Origin: Rhodoferax sp.
Lineage (GTDB): Bacteria; Pseudomonadota; Gammaproteobacteria; Burkholderiales; Burkholderiaceae_C
DNA: 14,411 nucleotides
NCBI GenBank assembly: GCA_020048255.1
Contig: JAIFMR010000026.1
Coordinates: 1-14,411, forward strand
Direction of reading: 5' to 3'
In this document: positions 7,151 to 14,411 of the stretch, one piece after another
How positions within the stretch are numbered: the first letter of the stretch is position 1
How the letters are laid out: each line of letters begins with the position of its first letter
The notes under the pieces: generated by a model
What the model was told of the DNA's origin: nothing
Database searches by the model: none
What the model saw: the letters and a program-made list of their open reading frames with translations, nothing else
Translations under genes and position numbers: made by a program

Positions 7151-7855
7151 ATGCCCACCCTCTTGTTGATTGAAGACGACGACTTATTGCGCGATGGCTT
7201 GTGCGCCCAGTTGGCACAGGCCGGCCACTCGGTCACCGCTGCAGCCGATGGCGAGGCGGCGCAGGCGCTGCTGGAGAGCAACCGCTTTGATGGCGTGGTG
7301 CTGGACCTGGGCTTGCCCAAAATCAGCGGCATGGACGTGTTGCGCTGGATTCGCCAGCGCCTGCCAGCGCTGCCGGTGCTGATTCTGACGGCGCGCGACG
7401 GGGTCGATGACCGGGTGCAAGGGCTCAATGCCGGCGCTGACGACTACCTGACCAAACCGTTTGAGATGGCCGAACTGCAGGCGCGTCTGGGCGCCTTGCT
7501 GCGCAGGGCCCGCTTGCCTGCTTTTGGTGGCAGCCTGGAGCTGGCCAGCCACAGCGCCCGGCGCCTGCGTGTCGATGCCACCCTGCCGCAGGCTTGGCTG
7601 GGTGATGAGGCGCTGGAGCTGACCCAGCGCGAATGGGCCCTGTTGTCCCTGCTGGTGACACAAGCAGGGCGGGTGGTCAGCCGCGAAGCCGTGCTGGAGA
7701 CCTGGTCGACCGAACCGGGCGACGCCACTGCGGGGGTCGCCTCCAACGCGCTGGAGGTTTACATCCACCGGCTGCGCCGCAAACTGGTGGACTCCGGGCT
7801 GAACATTCGCAATGTGCGCGGCTTGGGCTACATGCTGGAGTCCACCACCCCATGA
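7151..7855 (+). CDS. OmpR/PhoB-family response regulator (TctD/QseB-like)
   Basis: A 234-residue DNA-binding response regulator. The receiver domain (1-about 115) has the acidic pocket EDD at 8-10, the phosphoacceptor Asp52 in VVLDLGLPKISG, Thr80 in LILTARD and Lys102 in DDYLTKPF. The winged-helix output domain (about 130-232) contains LELTQREWALLSLLV and the recognition region NALEVYIHRLRRKL, followed by IRNVRGLGYML. Its TGA overlaps the ATG of the sensor kinase gene (ATGA at 7852-7855), so the two are translationally coupled. It follows cca after 41 bases in which I see no convincing promoter. By similarity and partner type it is TctD-like, a class that controls tricarboxylate uptake, but no tct transporter genes are in the window, so the target genes are unknown. 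Confidence 0.93.
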   Translation: MPTLLLIEDDDLLRDGLCAQLAQAGHSVTAAADGEAAQALLESNRFDGVVLDLGLPKISGMDVLRWIRQRLPALPVLILTARDGVDDRVQGLNAGADDYLTKPFEMAELQARLGALLRRARLPAFGGSLELASHSARRLRVDATLPQAWLGDEALELTQREWALLSLLVTQAGRVVSREAVLETWSTEPGDATAGVASNALEVYIHRLRRKLVDSGLNIRNVRGLGYMLESTTP

Positions 7856-9330
7856 CCACAGGGGTCGCCAGCGCCACCACCGCTAGCGCCAGACAAGGTT
7901 TGTCGCTGAAACGTCAACTGCTGCTGTGGCTGCTCTTGCCCCAGCTGGTGTTGCTGTTGGTGGGCGGGGCGCTGGCTTACCGGATTGCGCTGAATTACGC
8001 TGAAAAGGCCATTGACCAGTCGCTCACACAATCGGTGCGATCACTGGCACGCCAGGTCAAACCCATTGGTTCGGGGCTGCTGATTGATTTTCCGCGGGCG
8101 GCGCAGGACATCATTGAACAAGACCCCACCGATCGGGTGAGCTACATGGTGTCATCGCCGCCCGGCCGTTTTTTGCTCGGCAATGCCAAGCTACCCGGGC
8201 CATCGGTGGCGCTGATCTCCCCCACCCCGGAGGCACTGCTGTACAACACCACCATTGACAACAAGCCCATGCGCGTGGCCCTGCTGGAGCTGGACTATGG
8301 TGAACCCAATTCACCGCAACGCATGCGGGTGCAAGTGGCCAAGAGCCTGGCAGTGCAACAACGCCTGACCACCGAGCTGATTGCCGACATGCTGGCACCC
8401 CTGTTGTTGCTGGGATTGCTGCTGAGCGTGCTGGTCTATGGCGGCATCTCCCGCGGGCTCAAACCCCTCAAGCGCTTGCAAGCGCAACTGGGTGACCGCA
8501 GCACACCCGCGCTGTCAGCCCTGTCACCGATCGAGCTGACGCAGGCCCCCCAGGAAGTCCATGCCCTGGCCACTGCCGTGAATCAGCTGCTGTCGGCGGT
8601 GCGTCGCAGCTTGGGCCAAGAAAAGCGCTTTTTGAATGACGCCGCCCACCAGTTGCGCACCCCTTTGGCCGGGCTCATCAGCCAAACCGAGCTGGCGCTG
8701 ACCGAGTCGGACCCAGAGGCCCTTCGCGCGCGCCTGAGCAAGGTGCTGTCTGGCGCCCAGCGCAGCGCCCACTTGGTGCACCAGCTTTTGTCCCTGGCCC
8801 GCAACGAGGTCGAGGTCAAACTCGTGCCCCTGAATGTGGCAGCTCTGGCGCGTGAGGTGGCCCGCGAGTGGACGCCGCGGGCGCTCAAACGCGACATCGA
8901 CCTGGGTTATGAGGGCATGGATGAGTTGCGCGTTCTGGGTGAACCCATGTTGCTGCGCGAAGCCTTGAGCAACCTGATTGACAACGCACTGAACTATGCC
9001 GGCGCCGGCAGCGAGGTGACCCTGCGCGTTCAAGCTGAAGGAGACCAGGCCGTGCTGGAGGTTCAGGACAACGGCCCAGGCTTGTCCGAGGCCGACCTGA
9101 CCCATGTGTTTGAGCGCTTTTGGCGCGCCAGCGACCTGCCTGGGGGCTGCGGCCTGGGGCTGGCGATTGTGGCCGAGATTGCCCAGCGCCATGGCGGCCT
9201 GGCCAGGGCACTGCCCCATCTGCCGCACGGCCTGCGGGTGCAAATGGCCTTGCCTTTGGCACCCCAGAACCGAGATCCAGACATGGATCATGCAAAACCC
9301 GACCGCTTAGTGGTAAAAACGCAGTCGTGA
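7852..9330 (+). CDS. Sensor histidine kinase, TctE-like
   Basis: A 492-residue inner-membrane sensor kinase, partner of the preceding regulator. The order is: short cytoplasmic N-terminus; TM1 at about 23-43; a periplasmic sensor domain of about 130 residues resembling the 2CSK-type domain of TctE; TM2 at about 180-203; a HAMP-like linker; a dimerisation/phosphoacceptor helix with the H-box in NDAAHQLRTPLAGL (His266); and an ATPase domain with the N-box NLIDNALNYAG, G1 VQDNGPGLSEAD, F-box FERFWRA and G2 GCGLGLAIV. All catalytic motifs are intact. The ATG at 7852 is fixed by its overlap with the regulator stop. An open frame continues upstream of it but only as a shadow of the regulator gene. 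Its TGA overlaps the GTG of the next gene (GTGA), extending the coupling. The ligand is unknown; TctE relatives sense carboxylates. Confidence 0.93.
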   Translation: MTTGVASATTASARQGLSLKRQLLLWLLLPQLVLLLVGGALAYRIALNYAEKAIDQSLTQSVRSLARQVKPIGSGLLIDFPRAAQDIIEQDPTDRVSYMVSSPPGRFLLGNAKLPGPSVALISPTPEALLYNTTIDNKPMRVALLELDYGEPNSPQRMRVQVAKSLAVQQRLTTELIADMLAPLLLLGLLLSVLVYGGISRGLKPLKRLQAQLGDRSTPALSALSPIELTQAPQEVHALATAVNQLLSAVRRSLGQEKRFLNDAAHQLRTPLAGLISQTELALTESDPEALRARLSKVLSGAQRSAHLVHQLLSLARNEVEVKLVPLNVAALAREVAREWTPRALKRDIDLGYEGMDELRVLGEPMLLREALSNLIDNALNYAGAGSEVTLRVQAEGDQAVLEVQDNGPGLSEADLTHVFERFWRASDLPGGCGLGLAIVAEIAQRHGGLARALPHLPHGLRVQMALPLAPQNRDPDMDHAKPDRLVVKTQS

Positions 9331-11834
9331 ACCATCACCCAAGCGATCCTCGCGAAGAAGAGCACCTGGCGACACTGCTGGCAAGCATCAGCCAGGGGGT
9401 GTATCTGCTGGGGCCCGACGGGCGAGTGAGCCTGTTCAACCAGCGCTTGTGTGAGTTGCTGGACTTGCCAACCGAATTTTTTGCCAGCCGCCCGACCCTT
9501 GAAGAAATCAATGCCCTGCAAATGTCGCGTGGCGATTTTGGCCAGGACGCCACACTGGTCGACGCAAAAGCCCGCACCTATGTGTTGGCGGGCGGCAAGG
9601 CACCGCTGCCCACCACGTATTTGCGCAGCACCCTGGCTGGCCGTACGCTAGAGATCAAAACCCAGCCCCTGCCCCACGGCGGCATGGTGCGCACCTTTGC
9701 CGACGTGACCGACTACGTGCAGGCGCAGGCAGCGCGCCAGCGGCTCAACCAGTTGCTCAATGAAACCCAGATTCTGGGTGCCATGGGTGGTTGGGAAATC
9801 GACCTGGCCAACCAGCAAGTCACCTGGACCGAGGGGGTTTACCGCATTTTTGACACCTCGCCCGATGTTTTTGTGCCCACGCTGGCGTCCATGCGTCAGC
9901 TGACCACACCACAAAGCCTCACTCTGCTGGAGTCCAGCCGGGATGAGAGTGGCCGTCAGCCCGCTGAGCATGATCTGGAGGTGGAGATGGTGACGCTGAC
10001 CGGGCGTCACATCTGGGTTTTGTCGCGGGGTTCTAACCTGTGGGCCAACCAGTGCATCGTCAAGCGCACGGCCATCGTGCAAGACATCACGCGGCGCAAA
10101 CTGGCTGAGCTGTCCCTGCGTGACAGCGAAGCGCGCTGGAAACTGGCACTGGAGAGCACCGGCGATGGGTTATGGGACCTGAACCTGCAAACCGGCGACG
10201 AATACCTGTCACCCAATCTGCTTCGCATGTATGGCTACTCTGAGGACGACCTTGAATTTCGTCTGGAAGAGCTCGACAGCCTGACTCACCCAGAAGATGT
10301 GGCGCAAATGCAGCTGGATCGGCAGCAACACATCGACGGCGTCGTGCCAACCTACCATAACGAACACCGCGTGCGCTGCCAGGACGGCCAATGGAAGTGG
10401 GTGCTGTCGCGCGGCATGATCATCAGCCGGGATGCCAAGGGGCAGCCGCTGCGCATGATTGGCACCCACACCGACATCACCCAGCGCAAAGAAAATGAGG
10501 CGCTGGTCTGGCAACAAGCCCATTTTGACGCCCTGACCGGCCTACCTAACCGCCGCATGATGCGCGAGCGACTGGCCCAAGAGATCAAGAAGTGCCGGCG
10601 TGATGACCGGCAGTTGGCCGTGCTGTTTCTGGACCTGGACCATTTCAAGGAAGTCAATGACACCCTGGGCCATCACCAGGGCGATGTGCTGCTGGCCGAG
10701 GCGGCCCAGCGCATCACCCACTGCCTTCGCGAGGTGGACACGGTGTCGCGCATGGGGGGCGATGAGTTCACCGTGATCGTGACCGAGCTCCAGGCCACCC
10801 ACCGCCTGGAAGGCATCTTGAACAAGTTGCTGACCGCCCTGGGCGGGGTTTTCCAGTTGGGGACCGAGCAGGTGTTTGTGTCTGCCAGCATTGGCGTCAC
10901 GGTGTACCCGGCCGATGCCACGGACATCGACGGCTTGTTGAAGAACGCAGACCAGGCACTGTATGTGGCCAAGGGCGAAGGACGAAACCGCTATCACTTT
11001 TTTACGCCTGAACTGCAAGAGGCCACACGGCGGCGCGTCTCGTTGACCCAAGACCTGCGCTTGGCGCTGGCCGCGCAGCAGTTCCGGGTGGTCTACCAAC
11101 CGATTGTGGAGCTGGTCACCGGTTCTGTTCACAAGGCCGAAGTGCTGGTGCGCTGGCAACACCCCAGCCTGGGCCTGATCAGTCCGGCAGAGTTCATTCC
11201 GGTGGCAGAAAGCAGCGGTGTGATCGTGCCTTTGGGCGAATGGGTGTTTCGGCAGGCGGCCGACCAAGTGAAGGTCTGGCGCGCCAAGTTGCACCCTGCG
11301 TTTCAAATCAGCGTCAACAAGTCACCGGTGCAGTTTGAAAACCCCAACCCCGCCCACGCCAGCTGGATTTCGCAGCTTGAAGAGCGCGGCCTCACGGGTG
11401 ACAGCATTGCGGTGGAGATCACCGAAGGGCTGCTGCTCGCAAGCAGCCAGGGCGTGACACAACAATTGATGAACTTGAATGCCGATGGCATTGCCGTGTC
11501 CTTGGACGACTTTGGCACCGGCTATTCGTCGCTGGCCTATTTGCAAAAATTTGACATCGACTTCATCAAGATCGACCAATCGTTTGTGCACCAACTGGGC
11601 GTTGACTCCACCGACCTGGCCCTGTGCCAGGCCATCATTGTCATGGCGCATGCCCTGGGCATGAAGGTGATTGCCGAGGGCATCGAGACCGATCAACAGC
11701 GCAGCTTGCTCACAGCCGCAGGCTGCGACTACGGGCAGGGTTACTTGTTCTCCAAGCCGGTGCCGGCAGCTGATTTTGAATCAGTGCGTCAGGCGCTGAT
11801 GCAAGCTGCACCGCAGCCTGACTGGTCGATCTGA
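9327..11834 (+). CDS. PAS-PAS-PAS-GGDEF-EAL cyclic-di-GMP enzyme
   Basis: An 835-residue soluble protein predicted to make and/or break cyclic di-GMP. There are three PAS-type domains (about 15-125, 140-255, 265-390; the last ends IGTHTDITQRKENE). The GGDEF domain (about 395-555) has an intact GGDEF at 477-481 and an RxxD product-inhibition site at 468-471, correctly five residues upstream. The EAL domain (about 570-830) has signature EVL at 605-607 in AEVLVRW, a tolerated variant. Its other catalytic residues are present: Asn in SVNKSPVQF, Glu in EITEG, Asp727-Asp728 in DDFGTGYSSL, Lys in IKIDQSF, Glu in AEGIET and Gln in GQGYLFSKP. No membrane segments or signal peptide are visible. I chose GTG 9327 because it overlaps the kinase stop and gives MNHHPSDPREEEHL; the open frame further upstream is a shadow of the kinase gene. 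Both activities look possible; which dominates cannot be told. Confidence 0.92.
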   Translation: MNHHPSDPREEEHLATLLASISQGVYLLGPDGRVSLFNQRLCELLDLPTEFFASRPTLEEINALQMSRGDFGQDATLVDAKARTYVLAGGKAPLPTTYLRSTLAGRTLEIKTQPLPHGGMVRTFADVTDYVQAQAARQRLNQLLNETQILGAMGGWEIDLANQQVTWTEGVYRIFDTSPDVFVPTLASMRQLTTPQSLTLLESSRDESGRQPAEHDLEVEMVTLTGRHIWVLSRGSNLWANQCIVKRTAIVQDITRRKLAELSLRDSEARWKLALESTGDGLWDLNLQTGDEYLSPNLLRMYGYSEDDLEFRLEELDSLTHPEDVAQMQLDRQQHIDGVVPTYHNEHRVRCQDGQWKWVLSRGMIISRDAKGQPLRMIGTHTDITQRKENEALVWQQAHFDALTGLPNRRMMRERLAQEIKKCRRDDRQLAVLFLDLDHFKEVNDTLGHHQGDVLLAEAAQRITHCLREVDTVSRMGGDEFTVIVTELQATHRLEGILNKLLTALGGVFQLGTEQVFVSASIGVTVYPADATDIDGLLKNADQALYVAKGEGRNRYHFFTPELQEATRRRVSLTQDLRLALAAQQFRVVYQPIVELVTGSVHKAEVLVRWQHPSLGLISPAEFIPVAESSGVIVPLGEWVFRQAADQVKVWRAKLHPAFQISVNKSPVQFENPNPAHASWISQLEERGLTGDSIAVEITEGLLLASSQGVTQQLMNLNADGIAVSLDDFGTGYSSLAYLQKFDIDFIKIDQSFVHQLGVDSTDLALCQAIIVMAHALGMKVIAEGIETDQQRSLLTAAGCDYGQGYLFSKPVPAADFESVRQALMQAAPQPDWSI

Positions 11835-11856
11835 ACCTGCAGCGCTGACGTTGACC

Positions 11857-12927
11857 TCAAGCTAGACGCAGGCCGCTTTGCGCATCAAACCAGTTGTTGT
11901 GGTGGTCACTCACCGACAACCCCACGTTGTCACCCACCAAAACTTGCGTGCTGGGCGGTGTGCGCACGGTGACCAGGCCGACGCCGGTTTTCACCACCAC
12001 ATAGGTGTCTGCCCCGGTTGGCTCTACCAGCGTGACCACGCCGCGCCAGGTGGCATCGTCAGCGAAGTGAATATGCTCTGGCCGCTGCCCCAGCGTCACT
12101 TTGCCCACCGCCGGACACGGCAGCTGCAGGCTGCCCCCTTCAAAAGAAAATAGGGCGCCAGCCCCCGTCCCACTTGCGCTACCAGCTATGAAGTTCATAG
12201 TAGGTGAGCCAATGAACCCGGCCACATAAGTATTGGCAGGCCGGCGGTAAATATCGTCGGGCGTACCAATCTGTTGCAGGATACCGTCTTTCATCACGGC
12301 AATGCGGCTGCCCAGCGTCATGGCCTCGATCTGGTCGTGCGTCACATACACGCTGGTGATGCCGCTCACCTGGTGCAGGCGCTTGATCTCGGCACGCATT
12401 TCCACACGCAGCTTGGCGTCCAGGTTGGACAGCGGCTCGTCAAACAAGAACAACTGCGGATCGCGCGCCAAGGCCCGGCCCATGGCGACCCGCTGACGCT
12501 GCCCACCGGATAACTGCGCCGGGCGGCGGTCCAGCAAGTGCTCAATTTGCAGCATGGCGGCCACCTCGTGGATGCGCTTGGTGCGCACCTCCAGTGGCAC
12601 CTTGCGCATTTCCAGCGCAAAGCCAATGTTGTCGGCCACGCTCATCGTGGGGTACAACGCGTAGCTCTGAAACACCATGGCAATGTCACGCTGCGCCGGT
12701 GCCACACCGATGACGTTTTTGCCAGCGATTTTGAGTTCGCCTTCGGTGGGGTCTTCCAGACCGGCAATGATGTTGAGCAGGGTCGATTTGCCACAGCCTG
12801 ACGGCCCGACCAGAATCAAAAACTCGCCCGGAGCGACGTCGATCTCAATTTTTTTGAGTACCTCGACGGCCTTGTCGCCTTTGCCGTAAACCTTGCGAAT
12901 GCCTGCAATGTGAAGTGAAGCTGCCAT
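11857..12927 (-). CDS. Sugar ABC importer ATP-binding protein (MalK/UgpC family)
   Basis: The ATPase that powers the adjacent sugar permeases, bound to the cytoplasmic face of the inner membrane. Residues from the chosen ATG: Walker A GPSGCGKST 41-49, Q-loop Gln87 in VFQSYALYP, ABC signature LSGGQ 139-143, Walker B LFLFDEP 159-165 with catalytic Glu164, D-loop SNLDAKLR, and His197 in VTHD. A C-terminal OB-like regulatory domain follows (GQRPEHIHF). Length is 356 aa, normal for the family. I preferred the ATG at 12927 to the frame opening at 12960, because it gives the usual MAASLHIAGIRKVYG start, avoids overlap with gtsC and has AAGGA upstream. The segment after SPTMNF (from Ile247) is encoded by the dispersed repeat and is unusually Gly/Ser/Ala-rich. 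Relatives are named malK, ugpC or gtsD. Confidence 0.93.
   Translation of the reverse strand: MAASLHIAGIRKVYGKGDKAVEVLKKIEIDVAPGEFLILVGPSGCGKSTLLNIIAGLEDPTEGELKIAGKNVIGVAPAQRDIAMVFQSYALYPTMSVADNIGFALEMRKVPLEVRTKRIHEVAAMLQIEHLLDRRPAQLSGGQRQRVAMGRALARDPQLFLFDEPLSNLDAKLRVEMRAEIKRLHQVSGITSVYVTHDQIEAMTLGSRIAVMKDGILQQIGTPDDIYRRPANTYVAGFIGSPTMNFIAGSASGTGAGALFSFEGGSLQLPCPAVGKVTLGQRPEHIHFADDATWRGVVTLVEPTGADTYVVVKTGVGLVTVRTPPSTQVLVGDNVGLSVSDHHNNWFDAQSGLRLA
12146..12189 (-). repeat. Dispersed repeat, copy 3, in frame inside the ABC ATPase gene
   Basis: On the minus strand, the sense strand of the gene, it begins ATAGCTGGTAGCGC, has GGGGCTGGCG at the same spacing as copies 1 and 2, and ends near CCCTATTTTC, so ATAG at one end faces CTAT at the other as in an imperfect palindrome. 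It encodes residues 247 onward of the ATPase, IAGSASGTGAGALFSF, in the same reading frame (ATA GCT) as both cca copies. It lies in the variable linker between the nucleotide-binding domain and the regulatory domain, where an insertion or replacement would be tolerated. Confidence 0.65.
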
Positions 12928-12937
12928 GATGGTGGAA

Positions 12938-12942
12938 TCCTT
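12938..12942 (-). promoter_or_regulatory. Ribosome-binding site of the ABC ATPase gene
   Basis: AAGGA on the minus strand, 10 bases before the ATG at 12927 and just after the gtsC stop codon (TAA, 12944-12946). The spacing is slightly long, but it supports the 12927 start over upstream alternatives. Confidence 0.5.
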
Positions 12943-12943
12943 G

Positions 12944-13798
12944 TTAACCTTTGACCGCACCGGCAGTCAGACCTTTGACGAAATATTGACCGGCCAGCAC
13001 GTAGACCAGCATGGTCGGCAAACCCGCGATGATGGCCGCAGCCATGTCGACGTTGTAGCTCTTCACGCTACTGGTGGTGTTGGCCATGTTGTTCAGGCCC
13101 ACCGTGATGGGCTTGCTGTCGGCCCCACTGAAGGCCACGCCAAACAGAAAGTCGTTCCAGATGTTGGTGAACTGCCAGATCAGCGTCACCATCAAAATCG
13201 GTGTCGACATGGGTATGACGATGCGGTAAAAAATACGCCAAAACCCAGCTCCGTCCATACGTGCCGCGTTGACCAACTCACGCGGAATGGCGGTGTAATA
13301 GTTACGAAAGAAGAGCGTGGTGCCGGCCATACCCGCCAGGCAGTGCACCAGCACCAACCCGGCAATCGAGCTCGACAGCCCCAGAAAACCCAGCACCTGG
13401 CTCATGGGCAACAGCACCACCTGAAACGGCATGAAGACGCCAAACAGGATGAAGCCAAACAACAGGTCACTGCCCTTGAACTTCCACATGGAAAGCACAT
13501 AGCCGTTGATGGCGCCCCAGGCAGTCGAGATCAGCACCGCTGGCACAGCCATCATCACCGAGTTCCAGAAATAAGGCTTGAGACCGCGGCAGTCGACCCC
13601 GGTACAGGCGGTGGACCAGGCCAGCGTCCACGACTCGAAGTTGAGCGAGGTTGGCAGGCTCAGCAGATTGCCCGAGCGGATCTGCTCGGCATCTTTGAAG
13701 GAAGTCGCCAGCATCACATACAGCGGCGCCAGAAAGAACAAGGCGGCGATCAGCAGGACGGCGTACACCGCCAGACGAGAGAGATTTTTAGCGTTCAT
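12944..13798 (-). CDS. gtsC: Carbohydrate ABC transporter permease, GtsC-like
   Basis: A 284-residue inner-membrane permease of the MalG type with about six membrane segments, the first at about 9-31. The conserved cytoplasmic EAA loop that docks on the ATPase is at 174-200 (RELVNAARMDGAGFWRIFYR, then IVIP). A periplasmic loop carries ACTGVDCRGLKPYFWNS (two cysteines at 65 and 70), which I recall as characteristic of the glucose permease GtsC of Pseudomonas and relatives; that supports glucose or a related hexose as substrate but does not prove it. The ATG at 13798 gives a normal N-terminus. It lies 15 bases after the gtsB stop and 16 bases before the ATPase start, so the three form one operon. 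Confidence 0.82.
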   Translation of the reverse strand: MNAKNLSRLAVYAVLLIAALFFLAPLYVMLATSFKDAEQIRSGNLLSLPTSLNFESWTLAWSTACTGVDCRGLKPYFWNSVMMAVPAVLISTAWGAINGYVLSMWKFKGSDLLFGFILFGVFMPFQVVLLPMSQVLGFLGLSSSIAGLVLVHCLAGMAGTTLFFRNYYTAIPRELVNAARMDGAGFWRIFYRIVIPMSTPILMVTLIWQFTNIWNDFLFGVAFSGADSKPITVGLNNMANTTSSVKSYNVDMAAAIIAGLPTMLVYVLAGQYFVKGLTAGAVKG

Positions 13799-13813
13799 AA
13801 GATGTCTTTCAGG

Positions 13814-14411
13814 CTAACGCTCATGCGGCTTGGCGCGCAACTCGCTGTACAGGTAGGGCACCACGATGGAGGCCACAAACGCCAGCATCATGGTGGCGCT
13901 GGCCGCACCCAGACCAATCTGGCCGCGGGTGAAACTCATGGTGAACATAAAGGTGGCCGGCACGTCCGACGCGTACCCTGGCCCGCCCGAGGTCAGCGCC
14001 ATCACCAAGTCAAACGCCTTGATGGACAGGTGCGACAGCACCAGAATGGTCGAGAACACCACCGGGCGCAGCACCGGCAAAATGATGCGCCAGTAAATGC
14101 GTGGCAGGCTAGCCCCGTCAATCTGTGCGGCCTTGATGATGCTGTCGTCAATGCCACGCAAGCCCGCCAAAAACAGCGCCATGGCAAAGCCGGCCGATTG
14201 CCAGACGCCTGCAATCACGACGCAGTAAATGGCGGTCTCGCTCTGCACCAGCCAGTCAAACCCAAAACTCGTCCAGCCCAGGTCGTGCATGAGCTTTTCC
14301 AGCCCCAGGCTGGGATTCAGAATCCATTTCCAGGCGGTGCCGGTCACAATGAACGACAAGGCCATGGGATACAAATAAATGGTGCGCAGAAAACCTTCAC
14401 CGCGAATTTTT
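13814..14411 (-). CDS. gtsB: Carbohydrate ABC transporter permease, GtsB-like, 5' end cut by window edge
   Basis: The C-terminal two thirds or so of a MalF-type sugar permease (about 300 aa in the family). The frame is open to the right edge (KIRGEGFLRTIYLYPMALSF), so the start lies outside; the internal TTG at 14374 is not a start. The visible features are a membrane segment around YPMALSFIVTGTAW, the GLEKLMHDLGW loop typical of GtsB, the ATPase-docking EAA loop IIKAAQIDGASLPRIYWRII followed by LPVLRP, and TSGGPGYASDVPATFMF. It would pair with GtsC to form the translocation channel. The substrate-binding protein gene (gtsA-like) is expected upstream, beyond the edge. Glucose or mannose is the best guess for substrate, by similarity remembered from Pseudomonas. 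Confidence 0.82.
   Translation of the reverse strand, partial: KIRGEGFLRTIYLYPMALSFIVTGTAWKWILNPSLGLEKLMHDLGWTSFGFDWLVQSETAIYCVVIAGVWQSAGFAMALFLAGLRGIDDSIIKAAQIDGASLPRIYWRIILPVLRPVVFSTILVLSHLSIKAFDLVMALTSGGPGYASDVPATFMFTMSFTRGQIGLGAASATMMLAFVASIVVPYLYSELRAKPHER

Noticed and set aside
7633..7851. Upstream extension of the sensor kinase frame into the regulator gene
   Set aside because: It overlaps the DNA-binding domain of the regulator and has no conserved content; the ATG at 7852 with an ATGA overlap is the obvious start.
8524..9291. Long minus-strand open frame opposite the sensor kinase, and similar ones at 3512-4138, 10542-11306 and 5898-6380
   Set aside because: These lie wholly antisense to well-recognised genes; their translations are rich in Gln, His, Ala and Gly, as expected from shadows of GC-rich coding sequence, and show no family motif.
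9120..9326. Upstream extension of the GGDEF-EAL frame into the kinase gene
   Set aside because: The translation is Pro/Arg/Gly-rich with no domain, overlaps the conserved kinase G2 region, and the GTG at 9327 gives a clean coupled start.
11835..11856. Possible terminator between the convergent GGDEF-EAL and ABC ATPase genes
   Set aside because: Only 22 bases, with no stable hairpin followed by a T run on either strand.

Overview
The window reads as ordinary chromosomal DNA of a betaproteobacterium. It is GC-rich and tightly packed, and all the proteins are of Burkholderiales type. The most likely home is the family Comamonadaceae (Rhodoferax/Polaromonas-like). The gene set, the TctD/TctE-type two-component pair, the glucose-type ABC permeases and a short dispersed repeat that I recall from those genomes point there. 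The family assignment is an inference. No tRNA, rRNA, CRISPR array, insertion sequence or phage gene was found.

Layout. (1) 1-3116, serine and folate metabolism: the 3' part of L-serine dehydratase (sdaA, +) faces a minus-strand pair made of 5-formyltetrahydrofolate cyclo-ligase and a zinc/PLP D-serine-dehydratase-like deaminase. (2) 3126-7109, plus strand: a Slt70-like lytic transglycosylase gene that is split by a frameshift near 3519-3541, then a glutathione S-transferase and a CCA-adding tRNA nucleotidyltransferase (cca). (3) 7151-11834, plus strand: a signalling operon of OmpR-type response regulator, TctE-type sensor kinase and a PASx3-GGDEF-EAL protein. Its genes overlap at ATGA and GTGA junctions, so the sensor pair and the cyclic-di-GMP enzyme are probably made together. 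(4) 11857-14411, minus strand: a sugar ABC importer operon, read from the right edge as gtsB-like permease (cut by the edge), gtsC-like permease and MalK/UgpC-type ATPase. The binding protein should lie beyond the right edge.

The most unusual signal is a degenerate element of about 45 bp with core ATAGCTGCTAGC and, 24 bases after its first base, a GGGGCY motif. It occurs three times, twice in cca and once in the ABC ATPase gene. It always lies inside a coding region, on the sense strand and in the same reading frame, the only sense-strand frame that avoids the TAG triplets of the core. Each copy encodes an Ile-Ala-rich segment in a variable part of the protein. The second notable signal is the broken slt gene, where one extra base in a run of five G would restore the frame. 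I see no candidate for a wholly new multi-gene system; the rest is recognisable housekeeping, signalling and transport.
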